This document shows positions 25,313 to 35,439 of a stretch of DNA of 42,788 bases, piece by piece. Each line of letters begins with the position of its first letter. Positions within the stretch are counted from its first letter, which is position 1. Source of the DNA: Ilumatobacteraceae bacterium (GTDB lineage Bacteria; Actinomycetota; Acidimicrobiia; Acidimicrobiales; Ilumatobacteraceae); assembly GCA_017859395.1 (NCBI GenBank), contig JAFMNE010000019.1, forward strand, positions 1 to 42,788, read 5' to 3'. A program made the position numbers and the translations under genes. The notes beneath the pieces were generated by a model. It was not told the DNA's origin. It saw only the letters and a program-made list of their open reading frames with translations, and searched no databases.

Positions 25313-28300
25313 GTGCCGCCTCCATCACTCGGTCCAAGGTCGACTCTTCATCGAGACCTTCGTCTTGGGCTTGGGCCATCACCGTCAGCACACGTCGGAA
25401 GTCGCGTGGCATCACCTTCGTCATCCGGTTCACCAGCCCATCTCTGTCGCCGAGAAGTTCACGCGCGATGGCCGAATCAGTAAGTTCGAGGTGTCGCTCG
25501 ACGAGGGAGACCACAGTGTTCCGGTCGTCCTCATCGAGTTCTTCAATCTCGACCATCTCAGGATTGATGGAGTCGAGATCACCATCGAGCAGATACGCGA
25601 TGCCACCCGACATGCCTGCACCGAAGTTTCGGCCCGTTGGTCCCAAAATGACGGCGACGCCTCCGGTCATGTATTCGCAGCCATGGTCGCCGATGCCTTC
25701 CACCACAGCTGTGACACCGGAGTTCCGCACGCAGAATCGTTCACCGACCAGACCACTCAGGAACATCTCACCTCCGGTTGCCCCGTAGCCGATCACGTTG
25801 CCCGCGATCACCTGTTCATGGGCGGCGAACGGAGAACTCTCAGGTGGACGAACAACTATTCGCCCCCCAGAGAGGCCCTTGCCGACATAGTCGTTGGCAT
25901 CACCAACGAGTTCGAGAGTGACCCCCGCGGGAACGAATGCCCCAAAACTCTGCCCAGCGGAACCGTTGAAGGTGATGTGAATTGTTCCATCGGGAAGTCC
26001 GGTACCGCGATGAACCTTGGTGATCTCATGACCGAGCATCGTGCCGACCGTGCGGTGCACATTGCGGATGGGAACATCTATTCTCACCGGTGTCTTGTTC
26101 GCGATCGCCTCGGCCGATGCGGCGATTAACTGCTGATCAAGCGCCTCGCCAAGGCCGTGGTCTTGAAGTTCGACACAGTGACCAATCTGGTTGTACGGGT
26201 TTGCAACGGTTGCAAGGATCGGCGAGATGTCGAGACCTGCGGCCTTCCAATGTTCCACAGCGGGTGCCACATCTAGGGCCTCGACATGGCCAATCATCTC
26301 GTCCAGAGTTGCAAACCCAAGTTCTGCCATGTACTCGCGGACCTCTTCAGCAATGAACTCAAAGAAGTTCACGACGAACTCGGGCGTGCCACTGAACCTG
26401 CGTCGCAACTCGGGATTCTGCGTCGCGATACCAACGGGGCAGGTATCGAGGTGGCAGACCCGCATCATCACGCAGCCCGACACCACCAACGGCGCTGTTG
26501 CAAAGCCGAATTCCTCTGCACCGAGCAAGGCCGCGATCACCACATCGCGACCCGTCTTCATCTGGCCGTCGGTCTGGACGACGATACGATCACGCAGACC
26601 GTTGAGAACAAGGGTCTGCTGCGTTTCGGCAAGGCCAAGTTCCCACGGGCCGCCGGCATGCTTGAGCGACGTCAGCGGTGACGCCCCCGTGCCGCCATCA
26701 TGCCCGCTGATGAGCACCACATCGGCCTTGGCTTTCGCTACCCCGGCCGCAACGGTGCCAACCCCGACCTCGGCTACAAGTTTTACATGTACCCGAGCGG
26801 ACGGATTCGCGTTCTTCAGGTCGTGGATGAGCTGCTTGAGGTCTTCGATCGAATAGATGTCGTGGTGGGGCGGGGGGCTGATGAGACCAACACCCGGGGT
26901 GGAGTGTCGGGTCGATGCGATCCACGGGTACACCTTGTGGCCGGGAAGTTGTCCACCCTCACCAGGCTTCGCCCCTTGGGCCATTTTGATCTGGATGTCA
27001 TCGGAGTTGGTCAGGTACTCCGCGGTAACACCGAATCGGCCGGACGCCACCTGTTTGATCGATGAACGTCGTTCGGCGTCATACAGCCTCTCGGCATCCT
27101 CGCCGCCCTCGCCTGTGTTGGACTTGCCACCGATGCGATTCATGGCGACCGCGAGTGTCTCGTGGGCTTCGGCCGAAATGCTGCCGTACGACATCGCACC
27201 AGTCGAGAACCGGGCCATGATGGCTGCGGCCGGCTCGACCTCATCGATACTGATCGGCGGTCGTTCACTGGCGAAACTGAACAGGCCGCGAAGCGTCGCC
27301 AGGCGGCCACTCTGGTCGTCCACTCGGGAGGTGTACTCCTTGAAGATGTCGTAGCGGCCAGCCCGCGTCGCGTGCTGCAGCTTGAAGACGGTCTCGGGAT
27401 TGAAAAGGTGATACTCCCCTTCTCGACGCCATTGATATTCACCGCCTACTTCGAGCCGGCGATGCGCGCGTTCCTCGGGACGCTCGGGGTGAGCATCAGC
27501 GTGGCGCCGTCGGACGGCCTCAGCGATCTCACCAATACCAATACCTTCGATCCGGCTGACGGTGCCAGTGAAATGACGGTCCACAACCTGTGAGCTCAAG
27601 CCAATTGCTTCAAATATTTGCGCCCCGGTGTAACTCGCGACGGTCGATACCCCCATCTTCGACATCACCTTAACGACGCCTTTTCCGCAGGCCTTGATGT
27701 AGTTGCGGATGGCCACCGAGGGCTCAATATCCGACATCGAGTAGAGCCCGGCATCGATGAGATCTTCAATCGACTCGAAGGCGAGGTACGGGTTCACCGC
27801 TCCGGCTCCAAATCCGATTAGCAATGCCATGTGGTGGATCTCACGAGCGTCACCGGCCTCAACGACGAGACCACACTGCGTCCGCTGCCGAGTCCTTACG
27901 AGGTGGTGATGAACGCTTGACGTCAACAACAGCGAAGGAATTGGAGCGAGATCCGCATCGGCATTTCGGTCTGACAGCACAATGATCCGTGAACCCGCGT
28001 CAATAGCGGCACTGACCTCGGCGAAGATCTCCTCGAGGCGAGCTTCCAGCGTGTCGCCTCCACCCGTCACTGGATAGAGGCCTCGAACGACATGAGCACG
28101 GAATTCATCGTGACCGCCCTCATCCGCGGCATGGATGATCTTTGCCAACTCGTCATTGTCGAGAATCGGGAATGGCAGAGTGAGCTGGCGACAACTCTCT
28201 GGGCCTGGCGCCAACAGATTTGCTTCGGGTCCCACACTTGAGCCCACCGCCGTCACCACCTCTTCTCGAATGGCATCGAGCGGAGGATTTGTCACCTGTG

Positions 28301-29834
28301 CGAACAACTGCTGGAAGTAGTCGAATAAAAGCCGCGGCCGATCGCTGAGAACCGCTAGCGGTGTGTCGGTGCCCATAGATCCGATCGGCTCTGCGCCCGT
28401 ACGCGCCATGGGAGCGAGAATGATCTTCAGTTCCTCGTCGGTGTAGCCAAACATCTGTTGGCGGCGGAGCACACTGTCATGCGAATAGACCCGATGCTCT
28501 CGGTCTGGCAGTTGGATCAACGACACGTTGCCATCACGGAGCCAATCGCCGTAGGGGTGCTCCGCTGCCAGCGCATCCTTGATCTCGTCGTCGCCGACGA
28601 TGCGACCCTCGGTCGTATCGATCAAGAACATGCGTCCGGGCTGTAGGCGCCCCTTGGCGATCACGCGCTCAGGCTCTACATCCATCACGCCAACCTCGGA
28701 GGCCATGACCACGATGTCGTCGGCGGTGACCCAGTAGCGACTCGGCCGAAGACCATTGCGGTCGAGTACCGCTCCGATGATGTCGCCGTCGGTGAACGTG
28801 ACGCTTGCGGGTCCGTCCCAGGGCTCCATCATCGCTGCGTGGAACCGGTAGAAGTCACGACGCGCCGGATCCATTGAGGTGTTGTTCTCCCAAGCCTCGG
28901 GGATCATCATCAGCACAGCGTGATGTAACGGACGGCCACCGAGGTGCAGAAGCTCAAGAACTTCATCAAATCGAGCAGTGTCCGACCCGCCCTCGGTGCA
29001 GATCGGGAACGCCGCTGACAGCCCCGGAATCAGCTCAGAATCCAGCAGCGCTTCACGCGCCCGCATCCAGTTCTGGTTTCCCTGCACCGTGTTGATCTCG
29101 CCGTTGTGCGCCACATATCGATACGGATGCGCGAGAGGCCACGACGGGAACGTGTTCGTCGAAAAGCGCGAATGCACCAGCAGCAGGGCGCTCTCGATTC
29201 GCTCGTCCGTGAGGTCTCCGAAGAACAACTCCAACTGTGGCGTCGTCAACATGCCTTTGTAGACGATGGTGCGCGACGACAGTGATGGCAGGTACACCCC
29301 GTCGGCTGCGAGTTCGTGCTCGCACCTTTTCCGGGCGACGTAGACCGCGCGGTCAAGATCAATGCCGGCGCGCCGATCGGCTGTGGCAACGAAAATCTGT
29401 TGAATCGACGGCTGGGCCTCGCGGGCAGTTGCTCCGAGACATGACGGATCGATGGGAACATCACGCCACCCAAGGACTTCCACCATGTGCTCCGCGAAGA
29501 TGGTCTCCATCGATGCTTGCACGCGTGACCGTTCCCCGGCGTCGGTTGGGCAAAAAACCAAGCCAGTGGCGTATTCACGAGCTGCTGGCAACTCGAAGTC
29601 GACCACCGCTCGATACAGCCGATCGGGTACCTGTATCAAGATGCCGGCACCATCTCCGGTGTCGGGTTCGGCACCGGTGGCACCGCGATGCTCGAGATTG
29701 GTGAGTGCAGTGAGACCAGTGCGGACTAGGTCATGGCTCGCAACGCCACGAAGGTGCGCCACGAATGATACACCACACGCATCGTGTTCAAAGGCGGGGT
29801 CATAGAGCCCGGTTTGGGACGGAGTGTTGGTCAT
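25305..29834 (-). CDS. gltB: Glutamate synthase (NADPH) large subunit GltB
   Basis: 1509 aa, the standard size. The propeptide is 19 residues, leaving Cys20 (HDACGVSF) as the N-terminal nucleophile of the glutaminase domain. The central and FMN-binding synthase domains follow; the 3Fe-4S cysteines are Cys1121, Cys1127 and Cys1132 ([15 protein letters not shown]). The C-terminal beta-helix domain has GG..G.GM.GG repeats ([27 protein letters not shown]). It makes two glutamates from glutamine and 2-oxoglutarate, with ammonia channelled internally. A TAATAT hexamer on the minus strand (29890-29895) could be the -10 of its promoter, but I see no good -35. Confidence 0.98.
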   Translation of the reverse strand: MTNTPSQTGLYDPAFEHDACGVSFVAHLRGVASHDLVRTGLTALTNLEHRGATGAEPDTGDGAGILIQVPDRLYRAVVDFELPAAREYATGLVFCPTDAGERSRVQASMETIFAEHMVEVLGWRDVPIDPSCLGATAREAQPSIQQIFVATADRRAGIDLDRAVYVARKRCEHELAADGVYLPSLSSRTIVYKGMLTTPQLELFFGDLTDERIESALLLVHSRFSTNTFPSWPLAHPYRYVAHNGEINTVQGNQNWMRAREALLDSELIPGLSAAFPICTEGGSDTARFDEVLELLHLGGRPLHHAVLMMIPEAWENNTSMDPARRDFYRFHAAMMEPWDGPASVTFTDGDIIGAVLDRNGLRPSRYWVTADDIVVMASEVGVMDVEPERVIAKGRLQPGRMFLIDTTEGRIVGDDEIKDALAAEHPYGDWLRDGNVSLIQLPDREHRVYSHDSVLRRQQMFGYTDEELKIILAPMARTGAEPIGSMGTDTPLAVLSDRPRLLFDYFQQLFAQVTNPPLDAIREEVVTAVGSSVGPEANLLAPGPESCRQLTLPFPILDNDELAKIIHAADEGGHDEFRAHVVRGLYPVTGGGDTLEARLEEIFAEVSAAIDAGSRIIVLSDRNADADLAPIPSLLLTSSVHHHLVRTRQRTQCGLVVEAGDAREIHHMALLIGFGAGAVNPYLAFESIEDLIDAGLYSMSDIEPSVAIRNYIKACGKGVVKVMSKMGVSTVASYTGAQIFEAIGLSSQVVDRHFTGTVSRIEGIGIGEIAEAVRRRHADAHPERPEERAHRRLEVGGEYQWRREGEYHLFNPETVFKLQHATRAGRYDIFKEYTSRVDDQSGRLATLRGLFSFASERPPISIDEVEPAAAIMARFSTGAMSYGSISAEAHETLAVAMNRIGGKSNTGEGGEDAERLYDAERRSSIKQVASGRFGVTAEYLTNSDDIQIKMAQGAKPGEGGQLPGHKVYPWIASTRHSTPGVGLISPPPHHDIYSIEDLKQLIHDLKNANPSARVHVKLVAEVGVGTVAAGVAKAKADVVLISGHDGGTGASPLTSLKHAGGPWELGLAETQQTLVLNGLRDRIVVQTDGQMKTGRDVVIAALLGAEEFGFATAPLVVSGCVMMRVCHLDTCPVGIATQNPELRRRFSGTPEFVVNFFEFIAEEVREYMAELGFATLDEMIGHVEALDVAPAVEHWKAAGLDISPILATVANPYNQIGHCVELQDHGLGEALDQQLIAASAEAIANKTPVRIDVPIRNVHRTVGTMLGHEITKVHRGTGLPDGTIHITFNGSAGQSFGAFVPAGVTLELVGDANDYVGKGLSGGRIVVRPPESSPFAAHEQVIAGNVIGYGATGGEMFLSGLVGERFCVRNSGVTAVVEGIGDHGCEYMTGGVAVILGPTGRNFGAGMSGGIAYLLDGDLDSINPEMVEIEELDEDDRNTVVSLVERHLELTDSAIARELLGDRDGLVNRMTKVMPRDFRRVLTVMAQAQDEGLDEESTLDRVMEAARG

Positions 29835-29948
29835 CGTGGGTCCTCAATCGCTCGAGATGGGACTGGGACGACACTGGCCCAGGACTCACATATTACGGGC
29901 AAACGCCTCCGGCGCCCATGTTGTTCACTTGTGCATTGGTGCTGTTCG

Positions 29949-30761
29949 TCACGCGGGATCAGCGAATACCGCTGGCCGGTCCTCAAGGTTCGCCCGAATC
30001 GCTTCGGTCTGATTCGGAGTACCGATAAGGCCATGCACCTCTGTGCGCTCCATGGCGAACTGCTCCGCAGGTGAGCGATTCAAAGCCCCGCCGAGCAGAC
30101 GCTTCGCGGCTCGCAGCGCATCGGGGTTACGTTCAGCAATCGACGAGGCGATGTCGCGAGCCGCCGTGAGCGGCTCGTCATTGAGACGCGTTACCAACCC
30201 GAGTTGGGCACCTTCTCGCGCGTCAAACACCCGTCCCGTAAACGTCAACTCGCGTGCAACGTCATCGCCGACAAGACGCGGCAAGAAATAAGTCCCCGTC
30301 ATATCAGGGATGATTCCCCAGTGGATCTCCCTGACGGACAACTTGGTGTCGGGGTGCGCTACGCGGATATCCGCCCCGAGGGCGATTTGCAGCCCACCAC
30401 CCAATGCGTGGCCATGCAACGCTGCAATTACTGGCACCTGCACCTCTTGCCACACCCAGCACACCTGCTGGCCCAGATGAGTGAGACCACTATCGGTGAG
30501 CCGACCAGGGTTACCGGTGCCTCCGCCATCTCCGTCACCCATCATTGCGGCGAATCCACTGAAGTCGAGCCCTGCGCAGAACGAGGCACCTTCACCCGTC
30601 AGAATCACCGCGCGGATAGAGTGATCGGTGGCGACCTGCGCGCCAGCAGCCGCGATCGCGCTGAACTGCTCACCGTCGAGTGCATTGCGCTTTTCGGGCC
30701 TATTGAAGACCACGGTTGCGATGTGATCTTCGACGGTGACGACAACACGTTCTTTGCTCAT
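29949..30761 (-). CDS. Crotonase/enoyl-CoA hydratase family protein with dienoyl-CoA isomerase-like active site
   Basis: 270 aa from ATG 30761. The crotonase oxyanion-hole segments are FCAGLD (61-66) and HALGGGLQIALGADIR (117-132). Of the two catalytic Glu of enoyl-CoA hydratase, the first is Gln125 (GGGLQ) and the second is kept as Glu145 (VREIHWG). Asp153 lies eight residues later (IIPDMTG), the E-x7-D spacing of the Glu/Asp pair in delta3,5-delta2,4-dienoyl-CoA isomerase (ECH1). So the enzyme probably acts on an acyl-CoA but may isomerise rather than hydrate. It is 114 bp upstream of gltB and divergent from a nitroreductase (104 bp). Confidence 0.88.
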   Translation of the reverse strand: MSKERVVVTVEDHIATVVFNRPEKRNALDGEQFSAIAAAGAQVATDHSIRAVILTGEGASFCAGLDFSGFAAMMGDGDGGGTGNPGRLTDSGLTHLGQQVCWVWQEVQVPVIAALHGHALGGGLQIALGADIRVAHPDTKLSVREIHWGIIPDMTGTYFLPRLVGDDVARELTFTGRVFDAREGAQLGLVTRLNDEPLTAARDIASSIAERNPDALRAAKRLLGGALNRSPAEQFAMERTEVHGLIGTPNQTEAIRANLEDRPAVFADPA

Positions 30762-30865
30762 GCGCCGAGTCTCCCATGCACCGCACCACAGGAACGACCC
30801 GCAGATGGGATGCTGCCAGATGCCACGATTCGTGCCGAGCGGGCCGCACCCGTGACACTTTGGGT

Positions 30866-31525
30866 ATGGCTGACCACTTGAACCTCTCCGCTGATGACGT
30901 CTTGATGACCACCCGCAGTGTGCGCAAGCGCCTCGATTTTGATCGCCCTGTTCCCGACGACGTCATCATGGACGCGCTTGACATTGCGCTTCAGTCACCG
31001 ACGGGGTCCAATCGGCAGGGCTGGCAATGGGTTTTCATCGACGATCAGGCCACCAAGGACCGGATCTGCGAGGTGTACGCGCGCAACTTTGCAACCTACA
31101 GATCCATGCCACGAGCCACCTACGCCGAGGACGATCCGCGCACCCTCGCTGCTGACCGTGTTGTCGATTCGGCGCAGTATCTGGCCGACAACTTTGCGAA
31201 GTCCCCGGTGGTACTCATTCCCTGCCTCGAGGGGAAACCAGATGCCGCAACATCGGGAGCTTTCTGGGGGTCGCTCCTTCCAGCGGTGTGGAGTTTCATG
31301 TTGGCGTTACGGCCTCGTGGTCTCGGATCGGCATGGACCACGCTGCACCTCATTAACGGAGGCGAACAAGAGGTTGCCGACATCGTTGGCATTCCCTTCG
31401 ACACATATAGCCAGGGCGGCCTATTCCCAATCGCGTACACGATCGGTACCGACTTCAAGCCAGCGAGTCGGCTACCGGCCCGCGAGGTGAGCCACTGGAA
31501 TCGCTGGGGACAGCGCTCGCGCTAG
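30866..31525 (+). CDS. Nitroreductase family protein (FMN-dependent)
   Basis: 219 aa from ATG 30866; upstream in-frame starts lack family similarity. The N-terminus TTRSVRKRLDFDRPVPDDVIMDALDIALQ and SPTGSNRQGWQW are the FMN phosphate/ring-binding elements of the nitroreductase fold; the central GSAWTTLHL and the C-terminal FPIAYTIG are also usual. The family reduces nitro groups, quinones or other acceptors with NAD(P)H; the natural substrate is unknown. A second, different nitroreductase lies on the other side of the aconitase gene. A 6-bp inverted repeat directly follows the stop (31525-31543) but lacks a T tract. Confidence 0.9.
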   Translation: MADHLNLSADDVLMTTRSVRKRLDFDRPVPDDVIMDALDIALQSPTGSNRQGWQWVFIDDQATKDRICEVYARNFATYRSMPRATYAEDDPRTLAADRVVDSAQYLADNFAKSPVVLIPCLEGKPDAATSGAFWGSLLPAVWSFMLALRPRGLGSAWTTLHLINGGEQEVADIVGIPFDTYSQGGLFPIAYTIGTDFKPASRLPAREVSHWNRWGQRSR

Positions 31526-31579
31526 GCCGACATTGTTTCGGCCAACTACCAAGGATCGCTCGTCGCTAGTGTTGAGCGC

Positions 31580-33841
31580 ATGACAGTCGGTTCTCGCACC
31601 CCTCTCGACCTTGTCCGCGGCGTCTACGCCACACTCCCCGAAAGGGTTGCCATTGGACGGCGACGCTTGGAGCGTCCGTTGACGTTGGCCGAGAAGATCC
31701 TCATCAACCATCTCGATGATCCCGAAGGCCAGGATCTCGTGCGGGGTGAGAGCTACGCCGACCTGCGCCCCGACCGAGTCGCAATGCAGGACGCCACTGC
31801 ACAGATGGCGCTTCTGCAATTCATGACCGCTGGGTTGAACGAAGCAGCCGTGCCCTCGACCGTCCACTGTGATCACCTCATCCAAGCCAAGGTCGGTGCG
31901 GCCATCGATCTCGGAGTCGCTGTCGACACGAACCGTGAGGTCTATGACTTCTTGCGCAGCGTCTCCGCGCGGTACCGCATCGGTTTCTGGGGGCCGGGCT
32001 CGGGCATCATCCACCAGGTCGTATTGGAGAACTACGCATTCCCCGGCGGCATGATGATCGGCACCGACTCGCATACGCCGAACGCTGGTGGGCTCGGCAT
32101 GATCGCCATTGGTGTCGGCGGCGCCGATGCGGTTGACGTCATGACCGGATTTGCCTGGAATGTGCGGTGGCCGAAGGTGATCGGCGTTCGCTTGACCGGT
32201 TCGTTGAGTGGGTGGGCCTCGCCCAAGGACGTCATTTTGGAAGTCGCCCGTCGACTCACGGTGGAGGGCGGCACCGGAGCAATCGTCGAGTACCACGGAC
32301 CCGGTGCGGACTCAATTTCGGCAACGGGTAAGGCAACGATCTGCAACATGGGTGCGGAGATCGGTGCCACCACATCACTTTTTGGCTACGACGCCGAAAT
32401 GTCGGCCTATCTCGTCGCCACGGGTCGATCCGATCTCGCGGACGCCGCCGATGCGGTCGCCGACGATCTCCGCGCGGACGAGGGTGCGCTCTACGACGAA
32501 CTCATCGAGATTGATCTGGATTCGCTCACGCCATTGATCAACGGCCCACACTCACCTGATCGCGCGCATCGCGCTGGCAGTGACATCGCCGCTGCCGCCC
32601 AGGAGAACAACTGGCCAACTCAGGTGTCAGCCGCTCTCATCGGTTCGTGCACGAACTCCTCCTATGAGGACATCACCAGGGCCGCATCGATCGCGCGCCA
32701 AGCTGCTGCTGCGGGCATCACGGCATCGTGTGAGCTGCTCATCACCCCCGGCTCGGAGCAGACACGCGCAACGATCGAACGCGACGGACTCTTGGCGGAC
32801 CTCGAAGCCGTCGGTGCCACTGTGTTGGCGAACGCGTGCGGCCCATGCATCGGCCAGTGGTCACGTCCAGAATCGGTCACCGGGGTGCCGAACACCATCG
32901 TGAACTCGTTCAACCGCAACTTCCCGAAGCGCAACGACGGGTCAGCCAACACGCTGTCGTTCGTCACGTCCCCTGACACCGTGATGGCGATCGCTCTATC
33001 GGGTCGACTGGACTTTGATCCAACCTCCGAACCGCTCATCGCGCCCGATGGTTCCGAAGTGTGGCTCGACGCGCCGCAGGGAACCGTGCTGCCCGACAAC
33101 GGCTTCGACCCGGGCGAAGACACCTTCACGGCACCACCGGAAGATTCCTCCGGCGTCGACGTTGCTGTGAGCCCGACGAGTGATCGACTCCAACTTCTGT
33201 CGCCCTTTGCCCCGTGGGACGGTCACGACATGTTGGACCTGCCGATTCTGATGAAAGCCGCCGGAAAGTGCACCACCGATCACATTTCGGCGGCGGGTCC
33301 ATGGCTGAAATATCGCGGCCATCTCGAGAACATCTCCGGCAACCTCTTCGCCGGTGCCGTGAATGCGTTTGACTCCGAGGTTGGTGTCGGGCTCGATATC
33401 ACCGATGGAGAGCGTCGCACCTATCCGGAGATTGCACGCCGCTACCACGAGGCCAATATCCGGTGGGTGGCCATTGGGGATCGCAACTATGGCGAGGGGT
33501 CCTCACGCGAACACGCCGCGATGGAACCACGATTCCGCAACGGTGTCGCTGTCCTCGCACGGTCATTCGCTCGGATTCACGAGACAAACCTCAAGAAGCA
33601 GGGGATGCTGCCGTTGACCTTTGCCCATCCCGATGACTACGACGGTATTGGCGAACACGACCGCATCAGCATCGTGAATCTACCGCCAGTTCCGGGCCAG
33701 CCCGTGACCGTCATTATCACGTCGCCTGATGGGAACCAGCGCGAGATCACCACCCTACACACCTTCAGCGAGGATCAGGTTGAGTGGTTCACGGCCGGAT
33801 CGGCTCTCAACATCGTGCGCGAACGCGTGTCGCAGGCCTGA
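31580..33841 (+). CDS. acn: Aconitate hydratase, mitochondrial-type (about 750 aa)
   Basis: 753 aa. The 4Fe-4S ligands are Cys357 (GSCTNSS), Cys420 and Cys423 ([11 protein letters not shown]). The N-terminal [12 protein letters not shown] and [11 protein letters not shown] motifs and the C-terminal swivel-domain loop [15 protein letters not shown], with the catalytic Ser, are intact. The size and motif order match the mitochondrial aconitase branch rather than the roughly 900-aa AcnA/IRP type found in most well-studied actinobacteria. It interconverts citrate and isocitrate; citrate synthase is encoded 4 kb downstream. The stop overlaps the next nitroreductase start as TGATG. Confidence 0.97.
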   Translation: MTVGSRTPLDLVRGVYATLPERVAIGRRRLERPLTLAEKILINHLDDPEGQDLVRGESYADLRPDRVAMQDATAQMALLQFMTAGLNEAAVPSTVHCDHLIQAKVGAAIDLGVAVDTNREVYDFLRSVSARYRIGFWGPGSGIIHQVVLENYAFPGGMMIGTDSHTPNAGGLGMIAIGVGGADAVDVMTGFAWNVRWPKVIGVRLTGSLSGWASPKDVILEVARRLTVEGGTGAIVEYHGPGADSISATGKATICNMGAEIGATTSLFGYDAEMSAYLVATGRSDLADAADAVADDLRADEGALYDELIEIDLDSLTPLINGPHSPDRAHRAGSDIAAAAQENNWPTQVSAALIGSCTNSSYEDITRAASIARQAAAAGITASCELLITPGSEQTRATIERDGLLADLEAVGATVLANACGPCIGQWSRPESVTGVPNTIVNSFNRNFPKRNDGSANTLSFVTSPDTVMAIALSGRLDFDPTSEPLIAPDGSEVWLDAPQGTVLPDNGFDPGEDTFTAPPEDSSGVDVAVSPTSDRLQLLSPFAPWDGHDMLDLPILMKAAGKCTTDHISAAGPWLKYRGHLENISGNLFAGAVNAFDSEVGVGLDITDGERRTYPEIARRYHEANIRWVAIGDRNYGEGSSREHAAMEPRFRNGVAVLARSFARIHETNLKKQGMLPLTFAHPDDYDGIGEHDRISIVNLPPVPGQPVTVIITSPDGNQREITTLHTFSEDQVEWFTAGSALNIVRERVSQA

Positions 33842-34497
33842 TGGACATCACAGAGGCGCTCCGAACCACCGCCGCCGTCCGCGATTTCACGGGTGAACCC
33901 GTCGACGATGCCACCGTTGCAGCGATCCTCGATGACGCTCGGTTCGCGCCGTCAGGTGGAAACCGGCAGCCATGGCGCGTCGCTGTGGTGCGGTCACAAG
34001 ACACCATGCAGCGTTTCGCTGAAGTCACTCGGCCAATCTGGGATGCGTACATGGCCACGGGTGAACAGGGTCGCGTTCCATTCAATGTGATCGACGGAGC
34101 CCCACCTGAGGATCACGCCACCGGGTATCCGAATCCCCTGCTCGATGCACCCGAACGCACCGGGGTTGTGCTGGCCATCGCTGCTGACCTTCGTCGCGTT
34201 GCGGCGGTGGATGCCGACGCCGATCGCCTCCCGATGGCGGGAGGCGGTTCGGTCTTTCCATTTTGCTGGTCCATCTTGCTGAGTGCTCGGTCGCGCGGGG
34301 TGGGTGGAGTTCTCACCACGTTCATGTCGCGAGCCGAACAAGAGGTGGCCGGCGAGTTGGGATTGCCTCCCGAACATGCGCTCTGCGCACTGATCTACTT
34401 GGGAGTCCCCACCCGGATTGTTACGCGACTTCGCCGCGAACCAGTCGCAGCGTTCGCATCACACGAAACATTCGATGGGCCGACATTCGGGGACTGA
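33841..34497 (+). CDS. Second nitroreductase family protein
   Basis: 218 aa from ATG 33841, overlapping the aconitase stop by one base (TGATG), so probably co-translated. FMN-binding features are TTAAVRDFTGEPVDDATVAAIL and FAPSGGNRQPWRVAVV near the N-terminus and RGVGGVLTTFM with ALIYLGVPT near the C-terminus. It is only distantly similar to the nitroreductase upstream of acn. The last 77 bp overlap the convergent PAP2-type gene, the longest antisense overlap in the window. Substrate unknown. Confidence 0.9.
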   Translation: MDITEALRTTAAVRDFTGEPVDDATVAAILDDARFAPSGGNRQPWRVAVVRSQDTMQRFAEVTRPIWDAYMATGEQGRVPFNVIDGAPPEDHATGYPNPLLDAPERTGVVLAIAADLRRVAAVDADADRLPMAGGGSVFPFCWSILLSARSRGVGGVLTTFMSRAEQEVAGELGLPPEHALCALIYLGVPTRIVTRLRREPVAAFASHETFDGPTFGD

Positions 34498-35215
34498 CGC
34501 GCAGGAGTAGCGCGGAGACTCCGATCAGTAGAACAGCCGAGACGGCGTCGAGCCACCAGTGGTTCGCTGTGGCCAGAATCGACAGCAGCATGGCCACGGG
34601 ATGAAGGGCGAGCAACCATCGGCCTCGCCACTGAACGCTGGAGATGACCGCACCTGCACACAGCACCGCCCACCCAAAGTGGAGCGAGGGCATCGCGGCG
34701 ATCTGGTTGGCCGCACCCTGGAGCACGTCACTTGGATAGATGTTGGGGCCGTGACTATGCATGGTGTCCACAAACCCAGGAAGCAACCGCGGTGGCGCTA
34801 GGGGGTACACAACATGCACGACGAGCGCCGTTCCGGTAGTGAGAGCCATGAGATTACGAAATGGCCGGTAGCGATCAGGCCGCCACACCAAGAGCCACAG
34901 GAGAGTGCCGACCGCAACCGGAAAATGGAACCAGATGTAGTAGTGGTTAAGCATCGTGACCAAAGCGTCGTGGGAGAGAATCCATCGCTGAAGGTCATCT
35001 TCAACCAGCAGACCAAGCATTGACTCCACGCCGATCACATCCGCCGCGTTCTCGAATGCGATGGCGAGATCATCGCGCCGGAAGCCCCTGACAACTCGGT
35101 AGATACCGAAAAGTGCTGCGACAACGGCGAATTCGACCACGAGGCGGTACCCCAGCGTCCGGGCCGTCCAGGCCACGCCCGTTCGAGACGGGGTCGACAT
35201 TGTGACATCGGTCAT
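34421..35215 (-). CDS. PAP2-superfamily membrane protein, Aur1/inositolphosphotransferase-like (PAP2_3)
   Basis: 264 aa from ATG 35215; an ATG at 35200 is possible, and the longer frame to 35404 crosses the regulatory region. It has about six hydrophobic segments. The PAP2 histidine motifs are MPSLHFGWAV and ANHWWLDAVSA, with the catalytic His-Asp pair in the latter. The classical first motif KxxxxxxRP is absent, as in the PAP2_3 branch that includes inositol phosphorylceramide synthases. It likely hydrolyses or transfers a lipid phosphate or phosphoinositol group at the membrane. It is divergent from the LysR gene, which may control it. Confidence 0.84.
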   Translation of the reverse strand: MTDVTMSTPSRTGVAWTARTLGYRLVVEFAVVAALFGIYRVVRGFRRDDLAIAFENAADVIGVESMLGLLVEDDLQRWILSHDALVTMLNHYYIWFHFPVAVGTLLWLLVWRPDRYRPFRNLMALTTGTALVVHVVYPLAPPRLLPGFVDTMHSHGPNIYPSDVLQGAANQIAAMPSLHFGWAVLCAGAVISSVQWRGRWLLALHPVAMLLSILATANHWWLDAVSAVLLIGVSALLLRVSPRMSAHRMFRVMRTLRLVRGEVA

Positions 35216-35269
35216 GAGAGCCAAGAGCGTACAGACAGTTGGGTGTGGACGCCAGTGGATTATAGGGAA

Positions 35270-35291
35270 ACGCCCCGATTGCTCGGGGCGT
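35270..35291. other. 9-bp perfect hairpin (acgccccga / tcggggcgt, 4-nt loop)
   Basis: Arms at 35270-35278 and 35283-35291 are exact complements with loop ttgc. There is no following T tract on either strand, so it does not look like a rho-independent terminator. A second, smaller hairpin follows at 35305-35323 (accgga / tccggt). Both are in the 224-bp gap between the divergent PAP2-type and LysR genes, and could be RNA structures in a leader or protein-binding sites. Confidence 0.6.
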
Positions 35292-35377
35292 CTCGACCTG
35301 GGATACCGGAGGGGGGATCCGGTTCCCGCAGACCTCACACTTGGGGGGGATGTGATGTCTGCTGTGTTTGTGAAAGT

Positions 35378-35397
35378 ATGCACGTTCCGTCGTGCAT
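35378..35397. promoter_or_regulatory. Inverted repeat, candidate LysR recognition site
   Basis: atgcacg (35378-35384) and cgtgcat (35391-35397) are perfect 7-bp arms with a 6-bp spacer, ending 42 bp upstream of the LysR ATG. LysR-type regulators usually bind an interrupted dyad upstream of their own gene and a divergent target. The site fits that role for the LysR/PAP2 pair; the assignment is inference from position. Confidence 0.5.
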
Positions 35398-35415
35398 CTC
35401 GCAAGCCGAAATTAC

Positions 35416-35430
35416 CGATAGTTGATATCG
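35416..35430. promoter_or_regulatory. Second inverted repeat close to the LysR start (cgata-N5-tatcg)
   Basis: cgata (35416-35420) and tatcg (35426-35430) are complementary with a 5-bp spacer, 9 bp before the LysR ATG. Together with the dyad at 35378-35397 it may form the recognition and activation half-sites typical of LysR promoters. The arms are short and a chance match is possible. Confidence 0.35.
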
Positions 35431-35439
35431 TTTCCAGAG

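Noticed and set aside
31525-31543. Terminator hairpin after the first nitroreductase (ggccga / tcggcc)
   Set aside because: The stem is only 6 bp with no T tract; too weak to report as a terminator.
35270-35291. Rho-independent terminator
   Set aside because: The stem is strong but neither side is followed by a T tract, and no gene ends nearby.
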